A DNA stretch of 64,000 nucleotides, from assembly GCF_907164915.1 (NCBI RefSeq), contig NC_061863.1, positions 47,031,382 through 47,095,381 of the forward strand, in the 5' to 3' direction. The notes below the pieces were generated by a model. That model saw only the letters and a program-made list of their open reading frames with translations. It was not told the origin of the DNA and ran no database searches. This stretch comes from Impatiens glandulifera (lineage: Eukaryota > Streptophyta > Magnoliopsida > Ericales > Balsaminaceae). Made by a program: the position numbers and the translations under genes. Of the stretch, positions 12,259-24,010 are shown piece by piece (position 1 is the stretch's first letter; each line of letters begins with the position of its first letter).

Positions 12259-12724
12259 ATGTTTTTCATTTCTTTTTTAAAATTTATATTTTGTAACATT
12301 TAATTTTTTTATTATGTTATTTTCTATTATTTGTAAATTAATGTTTTATTTATAACACTTTATTTAATTAATAATAATTAAATCCTTATAAAAAATCCAA
12401 TTAAAACGAATTTATATGAGAATTATGAAGAAATAAATATACAAAACATACCATTTTTTTAATAGATGTACAAAGCGTAGAACTCTCTATTTGCAGCATT
12501 GGCTTCATATATATATATATATATATTATCATCATATTAATTTAGAGAGTGACTTCAATGGTTACTAAAAATATAATATTTTTCTTAGAAAATATTTATA
12601 TACTAAGAATCTATTTCTCTAAGTCTAAACACTTTTTGATTTTTTTGAAACCATCAATAATTTTTGAATTTATATCCAAGTATTATGTACAAACCTGATG
12701 TAATCTATATTCAAACTAGACAAG

Positions 12725-12872
12725 TGTTAGACTATGTTATATTAGTTGATATTTTATTATTATATATGATTAAATGAGCCGGAGATACGGCTCATTAGGT
12801 TATAGAATGTTCATGTATACATATACTCTACACAAACTCTATTCAGAGTTAAAAATGAAATTACATTTGACA
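12725..12872 (+). repeat. 5' LTR of the copia element
   Basis: 148 bp, starting TGTTAGACTATG and ending TTGACA, immediately followed by the primer-binding site. Very short for an LTR but matched end to end by 17389-17538. Confidence 0.93.
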
Positions 12873-12932
12873 TGGTATTAGAGCCTATCTAAATATTAAA
12901 CCCTACCGAATATTTTGTCCAATCACCGCCAA

Positions 12933-15900
12933 TATGTCAAATGGTGATGATATTTCTGGCATCTTCGACGCGGAGTTGCAGTCTTCCAATGGCCCGGCCG
13001 CGGAGACGAGTTTCGCTCAGCAGCTTGCGACGTTGCTGCAACAAGCAGCGTTTGGTGGAACTGCTGGTTGGGTTCTTACAGGCGCGGCTGGTGGAAGTCA
13101 GCCTCCGAATGACCCATTTTTTTAGCAGTACTGATTTGCCCGGTCTCGTTATTACTCCTGTTGTTTTGAAGGATAATAATTATGTTGAGTGGTCAAAATC
13201 GTTTCATTTATCTTTGGTGGCTCGTCGTAAGATGGGTTTTTTAAATGGTACTATGGTGAAACCAGGGTGATTTGGCACGATTGGAGGATTGACATGTTGT
13301 TTAGGCAATATTAGTTCAATGGGTATTAAACACCATTGATCCTAAGTTGCGTGGTGAGATTCCTTACTGTGATGAGGTGGGCCCTTTATGGAGTCTACTT
13401 GAGGAGCATTATGCTGTTTCGAATGGAACCCGTCAGAACTCCTTTCTTCGTGAATTGTCTTCTTGTAACCAGTCTGCGACGATGTCCATCTCTTCTTACT
13501 TTGGCGCATTACAACGTATATGGGAGGAGCAAGCTGTCTTATTTCCTCTTCCAATATGTGAGTGTGGCAGACCTCCGACATAGTTGCAGAGTTTACGTGA
13601 TACAAAACATTATCATCAGTTTTGGGGGGCTTGAGCTCTGAGTATTCTGCTACTCGTTCTGCTTTATTGGCGCAGAAACTCCCCCCATGTTGAACAGTGT
13701 TTATCAGACGCTTCGTGAAGCTGAGGATGTCCGTAATGCTGATCAAAATGTCGTCTCGCATGAACTCTTTGCTTTATCTTCTCGCCCTTCTAATGTGGTA
13801 GATAAATCAAAGTTGGTGTTTTCTCACTCTAAGAAACTAGGACATGATGTTGCTGATTGTTTTGATAAGCATGGGTTTCCGGAGTGGTTTCTTGAACGAC
13901 AGCGTAAAGGGTGAGGTGGTGATCTCAGGCGCAGAGGCGCGACAGTTGGAGGTGCCTCAGTTGGAGGTGTGCAGGCTATTGCCGCGGTTCCGAGTTTCGT
14001 TGGAGGCTTTGGCGCGGGTTCAACTGGTGTGCAGGGTTTGGTGGCGCAGCCCCCTTCACCCCAACATGGTTCATTCCTTATTCCTGGATTGACTTCCACA
14101 CAGTGGTAGAATCTCCTTCGCCTAGCTGGTAACGAAAGTTCTTGCACTGATCGTTTGAGTGGTAAGTATCATTTATCTTGGATTATTGATTCAGGGGATA
14201 CCTTACATGCCACTGGGGTCCAAGACTATTTAGTTGATTGCTTTGTGGGGACGGAGTGTCCTATTTCTCTACCCAATGGTAGCATTATTACTACTCATAT
14301 ATGGGGTTCTGTGTACTTATCTCTTGAGATTACTCTGAAAAATGTTTTATTTGTCCCATCTTTGACCTGTAACTTGATTTTTGTTACTTAGTTGATTGAT
14401 GATTATCATGGTGATATCTCATTCTCATCTGATTTATGTACTTTTTAGGACCGCAGTACCAGGAAGGTGATTGGAGCAAGTGAACGAAGGGGGGGTCTCT
14501 ACTACTGGTGCAGTGTTCTGGCGTCACTTTTTGTCTGCTCAACTGAGAGTCTGGGGATTTGGCACAGTAGGATGGGGCATCCTTCAGATAGTGTGCTGCA
14601 ACATTTACCTGGTGTTAGTGTTACTCGTCATTCTCCTAGTGTTATCCCTTGTGATATCTATCATCAGGACAAACAGTCTAGGAGTATTTTTTATGACAAT
14701 GATTCATATGCTAGGAGTATTTTTGATTTAGTATGCTGTGACCTTTGGGGTCCTTATGATGTTCCCTCCTCTAATGGAGCACGTTATTTTCTTACTTTAG
14801 TTGATGATTTTAGTCGAGTTGTATAAATAATTCTTTTATCTACTAAAACTAAAATTTTCATTGTCTTTATAAAGTTTATTGATATGGTCAAAAGACAATT
14901 TGGAGTTGATATTAGACATGTAAAAACTGACAATGGAACATAATTTAATTATTTGAAATCTTATTTTTCTAAGGCTAGTGTATTATTTCAAACTTCTTGT
15001 GTGCATACTCCTCAACAAAATAATAGAGTAGAGAGGAAACATCGACATATCTTGAATGTTGCACGGGCTGTCATGTTCCAGAGTTCTATTCTTATTGATT
15101 ATTGGGGGAATGTGTTCTTACTGCATGTTACTTGATAAATAGGACTCATTCTCGTGTTTTGGGCTTTCGTACTCCTTATAAGGTGTTATATGGTATCGCT
15201 CCCACTCTGTCTAACGTGCGTGTTTTTGGTTGCCTCTATTATGCCTTTGATTTACACTCTTGTCGTGACAAGTTTGCTAGTCGTAGTCGTAAGTGTGTGT
15301 TTTTGGGTTATCCCCTTGATAAGAAGGGGTGAAGATTATTAGATTGGGAAACTAAGGAGGTTTTTGTGTCTCGTGATGTTGTTTTCTATGAAAATAAGTT
15401 TCCTTTTGCCCCTATAGATTGTCTTGTCTCTATTCCTCCCATTAGTGTTGTGAAGGAGGCACTAGACCAAGTTTCGGTAGGAGAGTTCATTGTGTCTAAT
15501 GAGCTAGAGAGGGATTTGGGCGAAGAGGCTGGTGTGTAGGATTCGGTGGAGGAGACTAATGCGCAGGGCTCTGTTGAGGAGCCTGGTTCGCCGGTTGTGC
15601 AGCACGCAAGCGAGTCTAGCGTTGAACAACTGCAATCGAGCGTCAAGCAGCCATAGTTGGGCAAAGGTATGAGGACTCAGACTTCTTCTTCTTGGTTGAC
15701 TGATTATATTACCCCTCCCCCCCCCTTCGACATCATTCATCTGGCTCCGACCCTTCTTCAGGTACTCAGTATCCTCTTACACATCATTTGAGTTATGATT
15801 TATTCTCTGTGAGACATTGGAATTTTTTGGCTGCAATTTTTATAGGCGTTGAGCCCAAATCTTACAAGACAAGCCTCTCGTGATCTTGGATGGCGTGCAG

Positions 15901-17380
15901 CCATGCAGAGTGAGATATGAGCCTTGGAGGACAATGGAACGTGGAGTTTGGAGGATTTACCTCAGGGGAAGAAGGCATTGGGCAGTCGCTGGGTCTACAA
16001 GATCAAGCACAATTCTTATGGGTCAATTAAGCGCTTGAAGGCACGTCTGGTTGTCTTTGCAACCATTAGCTTGAGGGGATTGACTACTCTGAGACCTTTG
16101 CTCTATTTGTCAAAATGAGTACTACTCGGGCCTTCCTTGCAGTTGTTGTTGTTCGGGGTTGGCACTTGCACTAGATGGATGTTCAAAATGCCTTTCTCCA
16201 TGGTGATCTGACAGAGGAAATATACATGCGTCTACCACCAGGTTTTGAGTTCGGTCATACTAACAAAGTGTGTCGCTTGCGTAAGTTTGTCTATGGACTG
16301 AAACAGGCGCCTCGTTGTTGGTTTGCCAAACTGACAACTTCCTTGTTTTCTTATGGTTTATTTAGTCTCGTTTGGATCATTTTCTATTTTCCTTTGTGAG
16401 CAGTGATGTTGTCTTACATGTCTTAATATATGTGGATGGTATGATAGTATCAGGGAGTGATTTGGGGACACTAGAGGCCTTCAAGCAATATTTATCATCA
16501 TTTTTCATATGAAAGACTTGGGGATCTGAAGCACTTTTTGGGGGTTGAGGTTGCTAGGAGTACTGAGGGCATTTCTTTGTGTCAACGAAAAAACGTTCTA
16601 GATATTATTTCCGAGTGTGGTTTTCTGGGTGCTAAGCCTGCTGGTTTTCCTATGGAGTAGAATCATAAGTTAGGGGAGTTAGTGAGTGCGCAGATGGAGG
16701 ATTCGTAGAGCTATTGATAGTTGGTGGGGAGATTGATATATTTGTTTTTCACAAGACCTGATATAGCTTACTCTGTACATATATTATCTCAATTTATGTA
16801 TGACCCATTACAGGATCACTATCAGGCAGCATTACGGGTTATGAGATATCTGAAGAATGCCCCAGGACAGGATATACTCTTAAGGAGTGATTGTGATCTT
16901 CGGTTATTTGGATGGTGTGATTTGGACTGAGCATCATGTCTCAAGTCTTGCAGATCGGTTACTGGGTGGTTGGTGTTTCTTGGCTCTTCTCTCGTGTCCT
17001 AGAAGTCCAAGAAACAGCCAACTGTGGCCTTATCTTTCGCTGAGGCTGAGTATCGATCTTTACCAGCTTTGATTTGTGAGTTGAAGTGGCTACAAGGGGT
17101 CATGGTGTTCCTTGGAGTACCTCAATCGGGTATGCATGTGTACTCAGACATCCAATCAGCTCTTCATATGGCTCAGAATCTAGTGTTTCATGAGCGTAGC
17201 AAGCACATTGAAGTGGATTTACATTTCTTACAGGATCATATCCAGGATGGGACTATTGTTGCTTCGCATGTTCCCACGACTTCTCAATTGGCTGATATTC
17301 TCACTAAGCCTCTTGAGAAACAATTATTCGACCATTTTAGATCCAAGTTGGGCATCTTTGATTTGCATGCTCCAACTTGA
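12933..17380 (+). pseudogene. Copia gag-pol polyprotein, multiply frameshifted
   Basis: Gag starts at the ATG at 12933 and shifts frame several times. A degenerate zinc-knuckle end (KKLGHDVADCFDKHGFPEW) lies at about 13829-13890. Protease at about 14170 shows WIIDSGD, where DSGA is normal. GAG-pre-integrase follows at about 14545-14690 (IWHSRMGHPS). The integrase core spans about 14720-15130 with its D (CDLWGP), D (KTDNGT) and E (NNRVERKHR) regions, but it is cut by stops near 14824 and 14941. RT covers about 15924-16560, with [12 protein letters not shown] and a YVDG box in place of YVDD. RNase H (about 17024-17380) is intact, with SFAEAEYRSL and HVPTTSQLADILTKPL, and its stop lies just before the polypurine tract. 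The protein cannot be produced. Lineage is perhaps Ale/Retrofit, but this is uncertain. Confidence 0.92.
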
Positions 17381-17388
17381 GGAGGGGG

Positions 17389-17538
17389 TGTTAGACTATG
17401 TTATATTAGTTGATATTCTATTATTATATATGATTAAATGGGCCAGAGATACGACCCATTAGGTTATAGAATATTCATGTATATATATATACTCTACACA
17501 AACCCTATTCAGGGTTAAGAATGAAATTACATTTAACA
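17389..17538 (+). repeat. 3' LTR of the copia element
   Basis: 150 bp, preceded by the GAGGAGGGGG polypurine tract and followed by the TSD ACAAG. It differs from the 5' LTR at about 11 of 148 aligned positions, all transitions. Confidence 0.93.
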
Positions 17539-18020
17539 ACAAGAATCTAAAAACCAAAATAAAGTTTTTTCAAATGAAATAATGAGTTCAAAGAGGATGA
17601 GATAACTTTGATTTAATAAAAAAAACTCAAGATAATTTGTTTTGTAATGTTTTTTTATTGGTTTTCAGTACCTTTTTATACACTGAAAAAAATATGATTA
17701 CTGAAATTGGGTTCCATATTATTTTTTAAAAATATAAGTGTTTTCTAATGAAACAATTATATGAACACTCTATTATAAAGAATCTATATATTTTCTCCTA
17801 AACATTTTCTTGTATTTTTTTATTTAGACTTAGTTCAAATAAAAACATGTCAATAGTTTTTGAATCTATATATAACTAAGCAAGAAAATGAATAAGATCT
17901 TATTTAAATCAATAATAGATAAGAATCTCCAAAATTAAAAAGAGAAGTTTGATTTCATAGAAAGTTAAAGGGAAAAAGGAAGGTCCTAATTCAAACACTG
18001 GCCACCATATTGTGTGTGAG

Positions 18021-18120
18021 TGTTATGGTGACCATAATTATTGAAGTTAGTAGACCCGTGAATGGGGAAATGTTATGGTGACCATAATTATTGAAGTTAG
18101 TAGACCCATGAATGGGGAAA
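18021..18120. repeat. 50-bp tandem duplication in copy 2
   Basis: Same two-unit array as 4779-4878, inherited with the segmental duplication. Confidence 0.85.
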
Positions 18121-18429
18121 TGAGAGAAAATAAGGGAACATATAGGGTACAATAAAAGTTAAAGTAGTAGAGCATTATAGGATGATGAATATCTTGTCGT
18201 TTTCTCAATGTGGAATTTTTTTCTCTCAGATATTCAACTGAGAATTCTAATATGAGAATGAAACATGAATTCCATGGAGAATTTATAAAGTTGTGTCAAG
18301 ATATATCTAATAAAAATCTCTCATTCTCATTACATTCAAAATTTATTGATCTTGAAATGCATTGTTAAGTATTTCCATTGCAACAGATAATAATATTGAC
18401 TTTGTGCCTTAAAAATATGTTTTTTTCTA

Positions 18430-18910
18430 TAAAACTTTATTTGCAGCATATCAATCATGATATCTTGTCCATTCAGTTCTGTTATGAAGGGAAATGAACC
18501 CAACTTATATTTGTCTAATTCCCAAAAATGAAAATGCATATAAAGTGGAGAAATTTCTTCCAATTAGTTTATGTAATGTATGTTATAAGATCATTTCTAA
18601 ACTATTAGCATTGAGAACTAGAAAAGTTATTTCAATTTTTTTTACTCAGGAGTCAGGACAAGGAGCTTTCAGGTGCATCTCATCTACAACCATTTCAGTT
18701 CTTGTAAATGGTTACTGCATCATATATATATATATATAGCCCTATTAAGACAAGTCGAGAATGAAGGCAATGTAACCCATATTTCACCTTATTTATCATT
18801 CTCGTGGAAATCTTGTCACATAAGTAATAGCTACTAAGAACTCTAAGGAGTTCTATCATCTTTCTGGACAAGCACTGAATAACGAGAAAAGCCATATTAT
18901 TTTCTAAAAA
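18430..18910 (+). pseudogene. LINE reverse transcriptase fragment, copy 2
   Basis: Forward translation gives NPTYICLIPKNENAYKVEKF, then PISLCNVCYKIISKLLALR. This is the standard N-terminal RT block of plant L1 elements (LIPK.....FRPISLCNV.YKIISK.LA.RL). It is followed by CISSTTISVLVNG, the downstream CISS..FSVL.NG block. Relative to copy 3, the part between SGQGAF and the CISS block is deleted (about 200 bp). RT pieces continue to about 18910. Non-functional. Confidence 0.75.
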
Positions 18911-19035
18911 TCTTCTTCTAGCTAATGCAAATCAAGAGGTGTTTTCACCCTTAAATCTAAGAAAAGAAAATAATTTTGGAAAATATCTTTCATATATGAT
19001 GGGAAAAACAAGCTATCTAAATAAAATTAAAACAA

Positions 19036-19165
19036 AATGTGAACACAAGGGGTTAAACACATAGCCCGCAAACACACTTAATCATTTTAACAGGCGCAGA
19101 ACATGTCGTCTAACGGGCTCGAACCCAAGACCTCTCAAGGAGACCGAGGATATCCACCTCTTGCA
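19036..19165 (-). mobile_element. tRNA-derived SINE
   Basis: On the minus strand it has the B-box-like GGGTTCGAGCCCG (complement of 19114-19126) and the same GTGTGTTTGCGGGCTAT tail as the fragment at 12183-12258. It is absent from copy 1 (about 5400-5430), where the flanking sequence runs on, so it inserted in copy 2 after the duplication. Exact ends are uncertain. Confidence 0.6.
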
Positions 19166-20027
19166 AAGGAATCTCAAAACATGAATTTTTTATTTCCAAC
19201 TTATAGTATGATGACACACCTACTCCCGACCTCAACCCCTAAGAAAATTGAAAAGCATTGCAGAACCTCCTGGCACTAAAACTCAAGGATATGTTCAAAC
19301 CCACTAAAACTACCAAATCCAACTTCCTTCACAAAATGAAATACCACCTTTCATACATACAACTTGTCATGAAAAAGGGGCTAGATGGTATGATACAAGC
19401 AAGAATTTGTCACCCATCTTGCCTTGAATATTGTATATTCAACCAACTTGAGCCTCATACTTATCCTTGAACGAATTAACTTACAATCAACTAGTTTTCT
19501 TAATCCAAAAACGACTAGCAATTCAAAAATATCATTTTAAGATTCACCATCTCTCTTCAATTGTCTTCACCAATGCTTAAAATGATCATATGTACTTTCT
19601 TTGAAAAAATCGCGAAGATCCTTCAATTTGAATTGATCGAACCTTTCATCTAGCTCTTTTTTTATGATAAGGAATTCCATTCAAAGTCACAATCCTCTCC
19701 TCAATAAGATGACAAATAAATCATCTAATTCATTTAACTATGATCCACAATGCATAAACAATTAAGATAGAACAAAAGAGGTAACAAAATTATCACATTT
19801 GAATTAACCCAGTATCCCATCTAGCCCCTTTTTCATGACTAGAAATTTCACTCATGGCTTTATTTATCTTCTTACATTAGAAGATAATGCAATAATTTTT
19901 TCTTGGTTCGTTTGAGAGTTTCTCTCAAAATGTCTCCGTCACCTCAACTTATAAGTTTCTTTCACTAGTTTTCCTCTTCATGGTCTTTCATGCATATTGT
20001 GTGTTTACTGGAATTGTATCAATCGTT

Positions 20028-20130
20028 AATCACCCGCTAACTCAATGCAATATTGTAATTTAGCCTAAAGAATCTCTATCAACATGTCAACAATGTTGTC
20101 ATTGATAAACACCATTTTGATAACAACTTT
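20028..20130 (-). pseudogene. Copia-type RNase H C-terminus remnant, copy 2
   Basis: Counterpart of 6230-6370 with the same reverse-strand DNIVDM-like segment but more substitutions. The surrounding 19290-20805 repeats 5540-7043 and is non-coding debris. Confidence 0.4.
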
Positions 20131-20839
20131 CCATACTCGATCATGCTATTGTCAAGTGTAAATCACATAATGTCACCACTCTTTTTATCTTGATTAACTC
20201 TTCCAATATGTTTCTTCAATAACCCTTTTCCAAAGAAAATCTCTCCAAACTCATTTTAGACGAGAATTTCTTCAAGTCAAAGCCCTAACATAGTGATTTT
20301 GTTTTGCTATTTTTGACTATCTTTAAGAGTATGTCAATAAGAGCTTCAAAATAATCCCACTCATGTATGTCAAGACTACAATCAGTTATAAAATCTTCAA
20401 TTAATTTTCTACAAGCATGAAGATGTATCGTTTGTTCTCCACATTCTTCTAGTCAAATCCCGCATAGAAAGAATATAACAAACCATGTATATAATTAGTG
20501 CACCCTCAATTCATACATTAGAAATGATCATTTTTAGTAGAACTCTTGAGGCATCAACACCCACTTGACAACTTCGTATCAATACTTACCAGATATTATC
20601 AAACAAACCTATTCATAAGGTTTGATGCAAATCCAAATCCGACCTTTACACACACATATCAAAACCATACTCTTGCAAACAAATCTTAAAGTCAAATTCT
20701 GTAATTAGAAAACACTTTACATGTTGCATCAAATGTTTTCCACAATTTGCAACATCGAATAAGCACTCCACCTTCTTTTTCAACTCTAATTTTCAATCTA
20801 CACATTAACAAATATCAAATCTCTTAAGAGATAAATCAT

Positions 20840-20930
20840 AAATCTCCATTTGTGAAAATTGGAATCAAATAGGCTGTAAACCCATTTTGTGAAAACAAAC
20901 GAGATTTCATGAAAAAGTCTTAGTTGTTGA
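20840..20930. repeat. Stub of a further duplication unit
   Basis: About 90 bp resembles 765-850, the start of the unit just after the CACTA end, at perhaps 75-80% identity by eye. Here it directly continues the end of copy 2 with no CACTA element between them. It diverges at about 20930. This is the best evidence that the units were already in tandem before the CACTA insertion. The stretch 20930-21100 shows no recognisable feature. Confidence 0.5.
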
Positions 20931-21099
20931 TTACTTTAAAGTTTCTTATTGAGTCTTTATCTCTATATATTGTATTATACCATAATATAATATAATATCT
21001 ATATATAAACATATTTTTTTCCTTTTATATATTTTAATAGATCATATGTCCAAATTAAAATAAGTCAAAAGAATAAACCACATCTTCTTCGTTCTGGTA

Positions 21100-21741
21100 T
21101 TGTTGCCTACCCGACAACTTTTCATCATTTGCGCCCATTGGTACTTTCAAGAAGAACAAAATACATGTTGTCTTCTTCTCTCTTCTTCTCAATTAATCGT
21201 CACTCAAAACTAATAAATATTTTAACGACTGTTGACATCACCTTAGAAACTGAAGATTTTGACTCATATCTTCACAACGGTTAATTTTTCTGCACCCAAT
21301 GTCGTTTTCTCAAATAACCAACAATCTTCAACAACAAAAAAATCCAACAACAAAAAAATCCAACAACTTCTTCAATGGCGGCTAGAGTTTCTATTATATA
21401 TTCATAAATAGATTATGTTAAATATTCTCAAAACATGCTTTTATACAATTTGTTGAGAAAATATATAATTTAAACACAAAATATAAATATAAAGAGATAA
21501 ATAATAATAAAGAATACAAGATATAATAAGGTTCTGTCAATAAATGCCTACATCCTCAGGGAGTTGTTCATTCTATTAATTTTCCATGGAATAATAGTCC
21601 AAGTAATTCTAGGTTATAATGTCTTTATTTATAAGAGTATATCAAAGTCATAAATACTAAACTACTAATCCTGAGACCGTTAAAAGCTTAAAGCACATTA
21701 TAATATATAAACTCTAATAAAATATGAACCCAAATCCAACA
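21100..21741 (-). mobile_element. Truncated copia retrotransposon: one LTR plus leader
   Basis: On the minus strand an LTR of about 291 bp runs from TGTTGGATTTGGG (21741) to CTCAACA (21451). Its R/U5-like part includes CTGAGGATGTAGGCATT and TATATCTTGTATTC. A degraded primer-binding site AATTGTATAAAAGCATG follows (intact copia form: AATTGGTATCAGAGC). About 300 bp of internal leader then runs to near 21100 and stops. No gag/pol and no second LTR are seen. Confidence 0.55.
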
Positions 21742-22059
21742 ATATCACGTTCAAAAAAGACCTAAAAATTCTTATAATTGAAGTCTAAACAACTTAAAAT
21801 GTAAAAGATTTTCTTTAAGTTATGTATTTTTTCTAACTCTAATCATTAAAATTTCATATATTTATTTGTGATTACTTTTCTCCTATTATTCTCTATTTAA
21901 TTTTCACGCTCCATAACTATAACTTAGACACATGAACCATAAATATAGCTTAGACGCATGACTAGGGGCAGAATGGTACTGAAATTAGACACATGGTAGT
22001 ATTGAAATATTATATACCTTTAGATGCATGTTAAGACGTGGATAAAATAACATCTAAAT

Positions 22060-23173
22060 TTTTTATTTTTAATAAATGGTCAAATAGTTTTAGTAGGGAC
22101 CACCCTTCGGGGTGGCACATGGGATATATTACCGAGACACTTTCACATGCATAACTAAGCACCCAACCCTTAAAATAGAGTTTTAAAAAAAATTCCTAAT
22201 ATTTTAAGAATCAAATTAGGTGGCGACTCTTACTTGAGCCATCTACGTCATGCTTTCGTTAAAAAATCTACATCTGGTTGCTCATTTCACTTTAGGACGA
22301 GACAATTCTTAAGAGAGCGGTCTTTTCACCCATTTTTACGAAATTCGAGAGGAAGTTAAGTCAATGGATTATCTATCTGAGTTATATTAATAAACTTATT
22401 TTCTACAACACAGTGCTCAGGTCAGACCAACCATTTAAATCCTTCATCACTGCCCACGGGACGCGAGCGGAATGGAAGGCATTAGGTTCCGACCAATTTC
22501 TAATATGAATTCCTTAAAGATGGGGCGTCGATTTTATAAGAAAACAAAAACTGATGACTTTTTTGGGAACGTTATATGCTTATTTTGAAACAAATATTTG
22601 GCCATTTAAAAAATACACTTTTTACACAAACAAAATAAAACAAAAGGGGCATAACTCGAAACTTGTTTGACGATGTGGGTGGTTTCACCATTTAGGGTAT
22701 ATGGCCATTTGCCTTGAGATAGCGTCAAGGCGTGCATTGTGAGGTGTCGCCTATGCATCTATTGGTATATGTTTATTTGAATTTATTCGACTAGATCTCA
22801 CGACCCCTATTGGTCGTTAGAACCTCTTACATTAAAAGTCATAAACGTGACTTCTTTGTTAGTGTCCAAAGACATTGTCAACAATTTCGCAAAATCACGC
22901 CAAAAAAAGTGGGTAAATAAAAAATTAAAGGACTTTGCTTTTGAGTGCAGGCCGAGCCCATCTCAAAGGACAAGTCCCATCCCGCAACCCAGCCAAATTA
23001 TGCCCAATTCGAAGCTCTACGGGTGAAAAAATATAAAGAAAAAAAGAAAAACCCTGATGAAGGAAAACCCTAAACCTCTTTTTAAAAAAAGTATAAAAGT
23101 AATCCTTAAATAAAAGGTGAATAAGACCAAAGGATCAATTTCTAATTGGGATAAACTTTGACACGAAGACTTA
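22060..23173 (+). mobile_element. Gypsy-type LTR/leader remnant
   Basis: No reading frame. The sequence AAATTAGGTGGCGACTCT near 22213-22232 contains TGGCGACTC, the start of a primer-binding site complementary to the 3' end of a tRNA-Arg, as used by large gypsy (Tat/Ogre-like) elements. The long non-coding stretch after it has the character of a retrotransposon leader. It is interrupted at 23184 by a MULE and perhaps continues at 26557-26760. Boundaries unknown. Confidence 0.4.
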
Positions 23174-23739
23174 AATAAACCATGGGAAGAATGTCAATTG
23201 TGTTTACAAAGTTGGAGCAATGTGTCAATTTTATTTACAAAGTCGCAAAATTCTATTTTTGTATAAAAAAAGTTGTCAAATGTGTCAAAAATAAATAAAA
23301 TAACGAAAGTCATCTAACGGGGTTAAATTTTATCCACGTGGCATCCACGTATTTATTTTATATGTTTTTTAAAGTTTTTTTTATTTCAAACGAACCTAAG
23401 TCAGTAATTAAAATTACCATGTCTTTTTTTTACTGACCTAATTTACCTCCATCAGTTCACCAGCAACCGCCATCGTCAATCTCTTCATCAGCAATCGACG
23501 TCGCTGCCCTCTTTACCAGCAGTGGTCGTCGTCGCCCTCTTCACCAGCAGTGGTCCTCATCGCCCTCTTCACCCTCTTTACAAGCAACCGTCGTCGTAAC
23601 CCTCTTTGCAGCATCCCTAATAATATGGACGGACGAGAAGAAATGTTAGTTTTATCATACCTAATTTCTCTTGATGAATGTATAAATTAGTTACAGAAAT
23701 CTACTATGTTTAGAAAAAAGTAGTTACAAAAACCTGAAT

Positions 23740-24010
23740 CTTCACATTTGAGGGTCTTTTGGGCAAGCAATTTTTGTTCAGGAATCGTTCTTTTAAATCT
23801 TTATGTTTGCTGCCAAGACTCGATTTGTTTCATAAACTTTTGCATTTGTTCTTCTTGAAATGTACTTTTTGGTGTTTGTTGTTATTGTTGTTCTTAAACC
23901 TAAATCTTCACATTTGAGGGTCTCTTGGGCAAGAAATTTTTGTTCAGAAATCGTTCTTTTAAATTTTTCTGTTTGCTGCCAAGATTCGAATTTTTTCTTG
24001 CACTTTTGCA
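23740..24010. repeat. Direct repeat of about 100 bp inside the MULE
   Basis: The segment starting CACATTTGAGGGTCT and ending with CTTTTGCAT occurs at about 23745-23846 and again at about 23908-24012 with roughly 10% mismatches. The second copy abuts the start of the readable transposase sequence. It may mark the deletion or recombination that removed the catalytic region. Confidence 0.75.

Larger units (their letters stand above)
12725..17538 (+). mobile_element. Complete copia LTR retrotransposon, inactivated
   Basis: Two LTRs of about 150 bp (12725-12872 and 17389-17538) begin TGTTAGAC and end in CA. They are flanked by the 5-bp target duplication ACAAG (12720-12724, 17539-17543). A primer-binding site TGGTATTAGAGC (12873-12884; the usual form complementary to initiator tRNA-Met is TGGTATCAGAGC) follows the 5' LTR. 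A polypurine tract GAGGAGGGGG ends at 17388. Domain order gag, protease, integrase, RT, RNase H identifies the copia superfamily. By eye the LTRs differ by about 11 substitutions, all transitions, plus a 2-bp indel. Copies 1 (about 4303) and 3 (about 39490) carry the intact empty site GACAAGAATCTAAA. The coding region is heavily broken. Confidence 0.95.
8239..20805. repeat. Segmental duplication unit, copy 2 (expanded by insertions)
   Basis: Collinear with 743-7043. The extra length comes from an expanded minisatellite (10683-11137), a MITE (11160-11337), a SINE (12183-12258), a copia element (12725-17538) and a second SINE (19036-19165). Homology to copy 1 ends at about 20805, where copy 1 passes into CACTA sequence but copy 2 continues into sequence resembling the start of another unit. 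No host gene is present. Confidence 0.8.

Noticed and set aside
13342..13761. 139-residue minus-strand frame inside the copia element
   Set aside because: It is antisense to gag, which matches the copia family in the plus strand. It is a shadow frame.
15386..15740. Minus-strand Ser/Thr-rich frames in copia pol
   Set aside because: Antisense to the linker between integrase and RT. Codon bias of the plus strand creates them.
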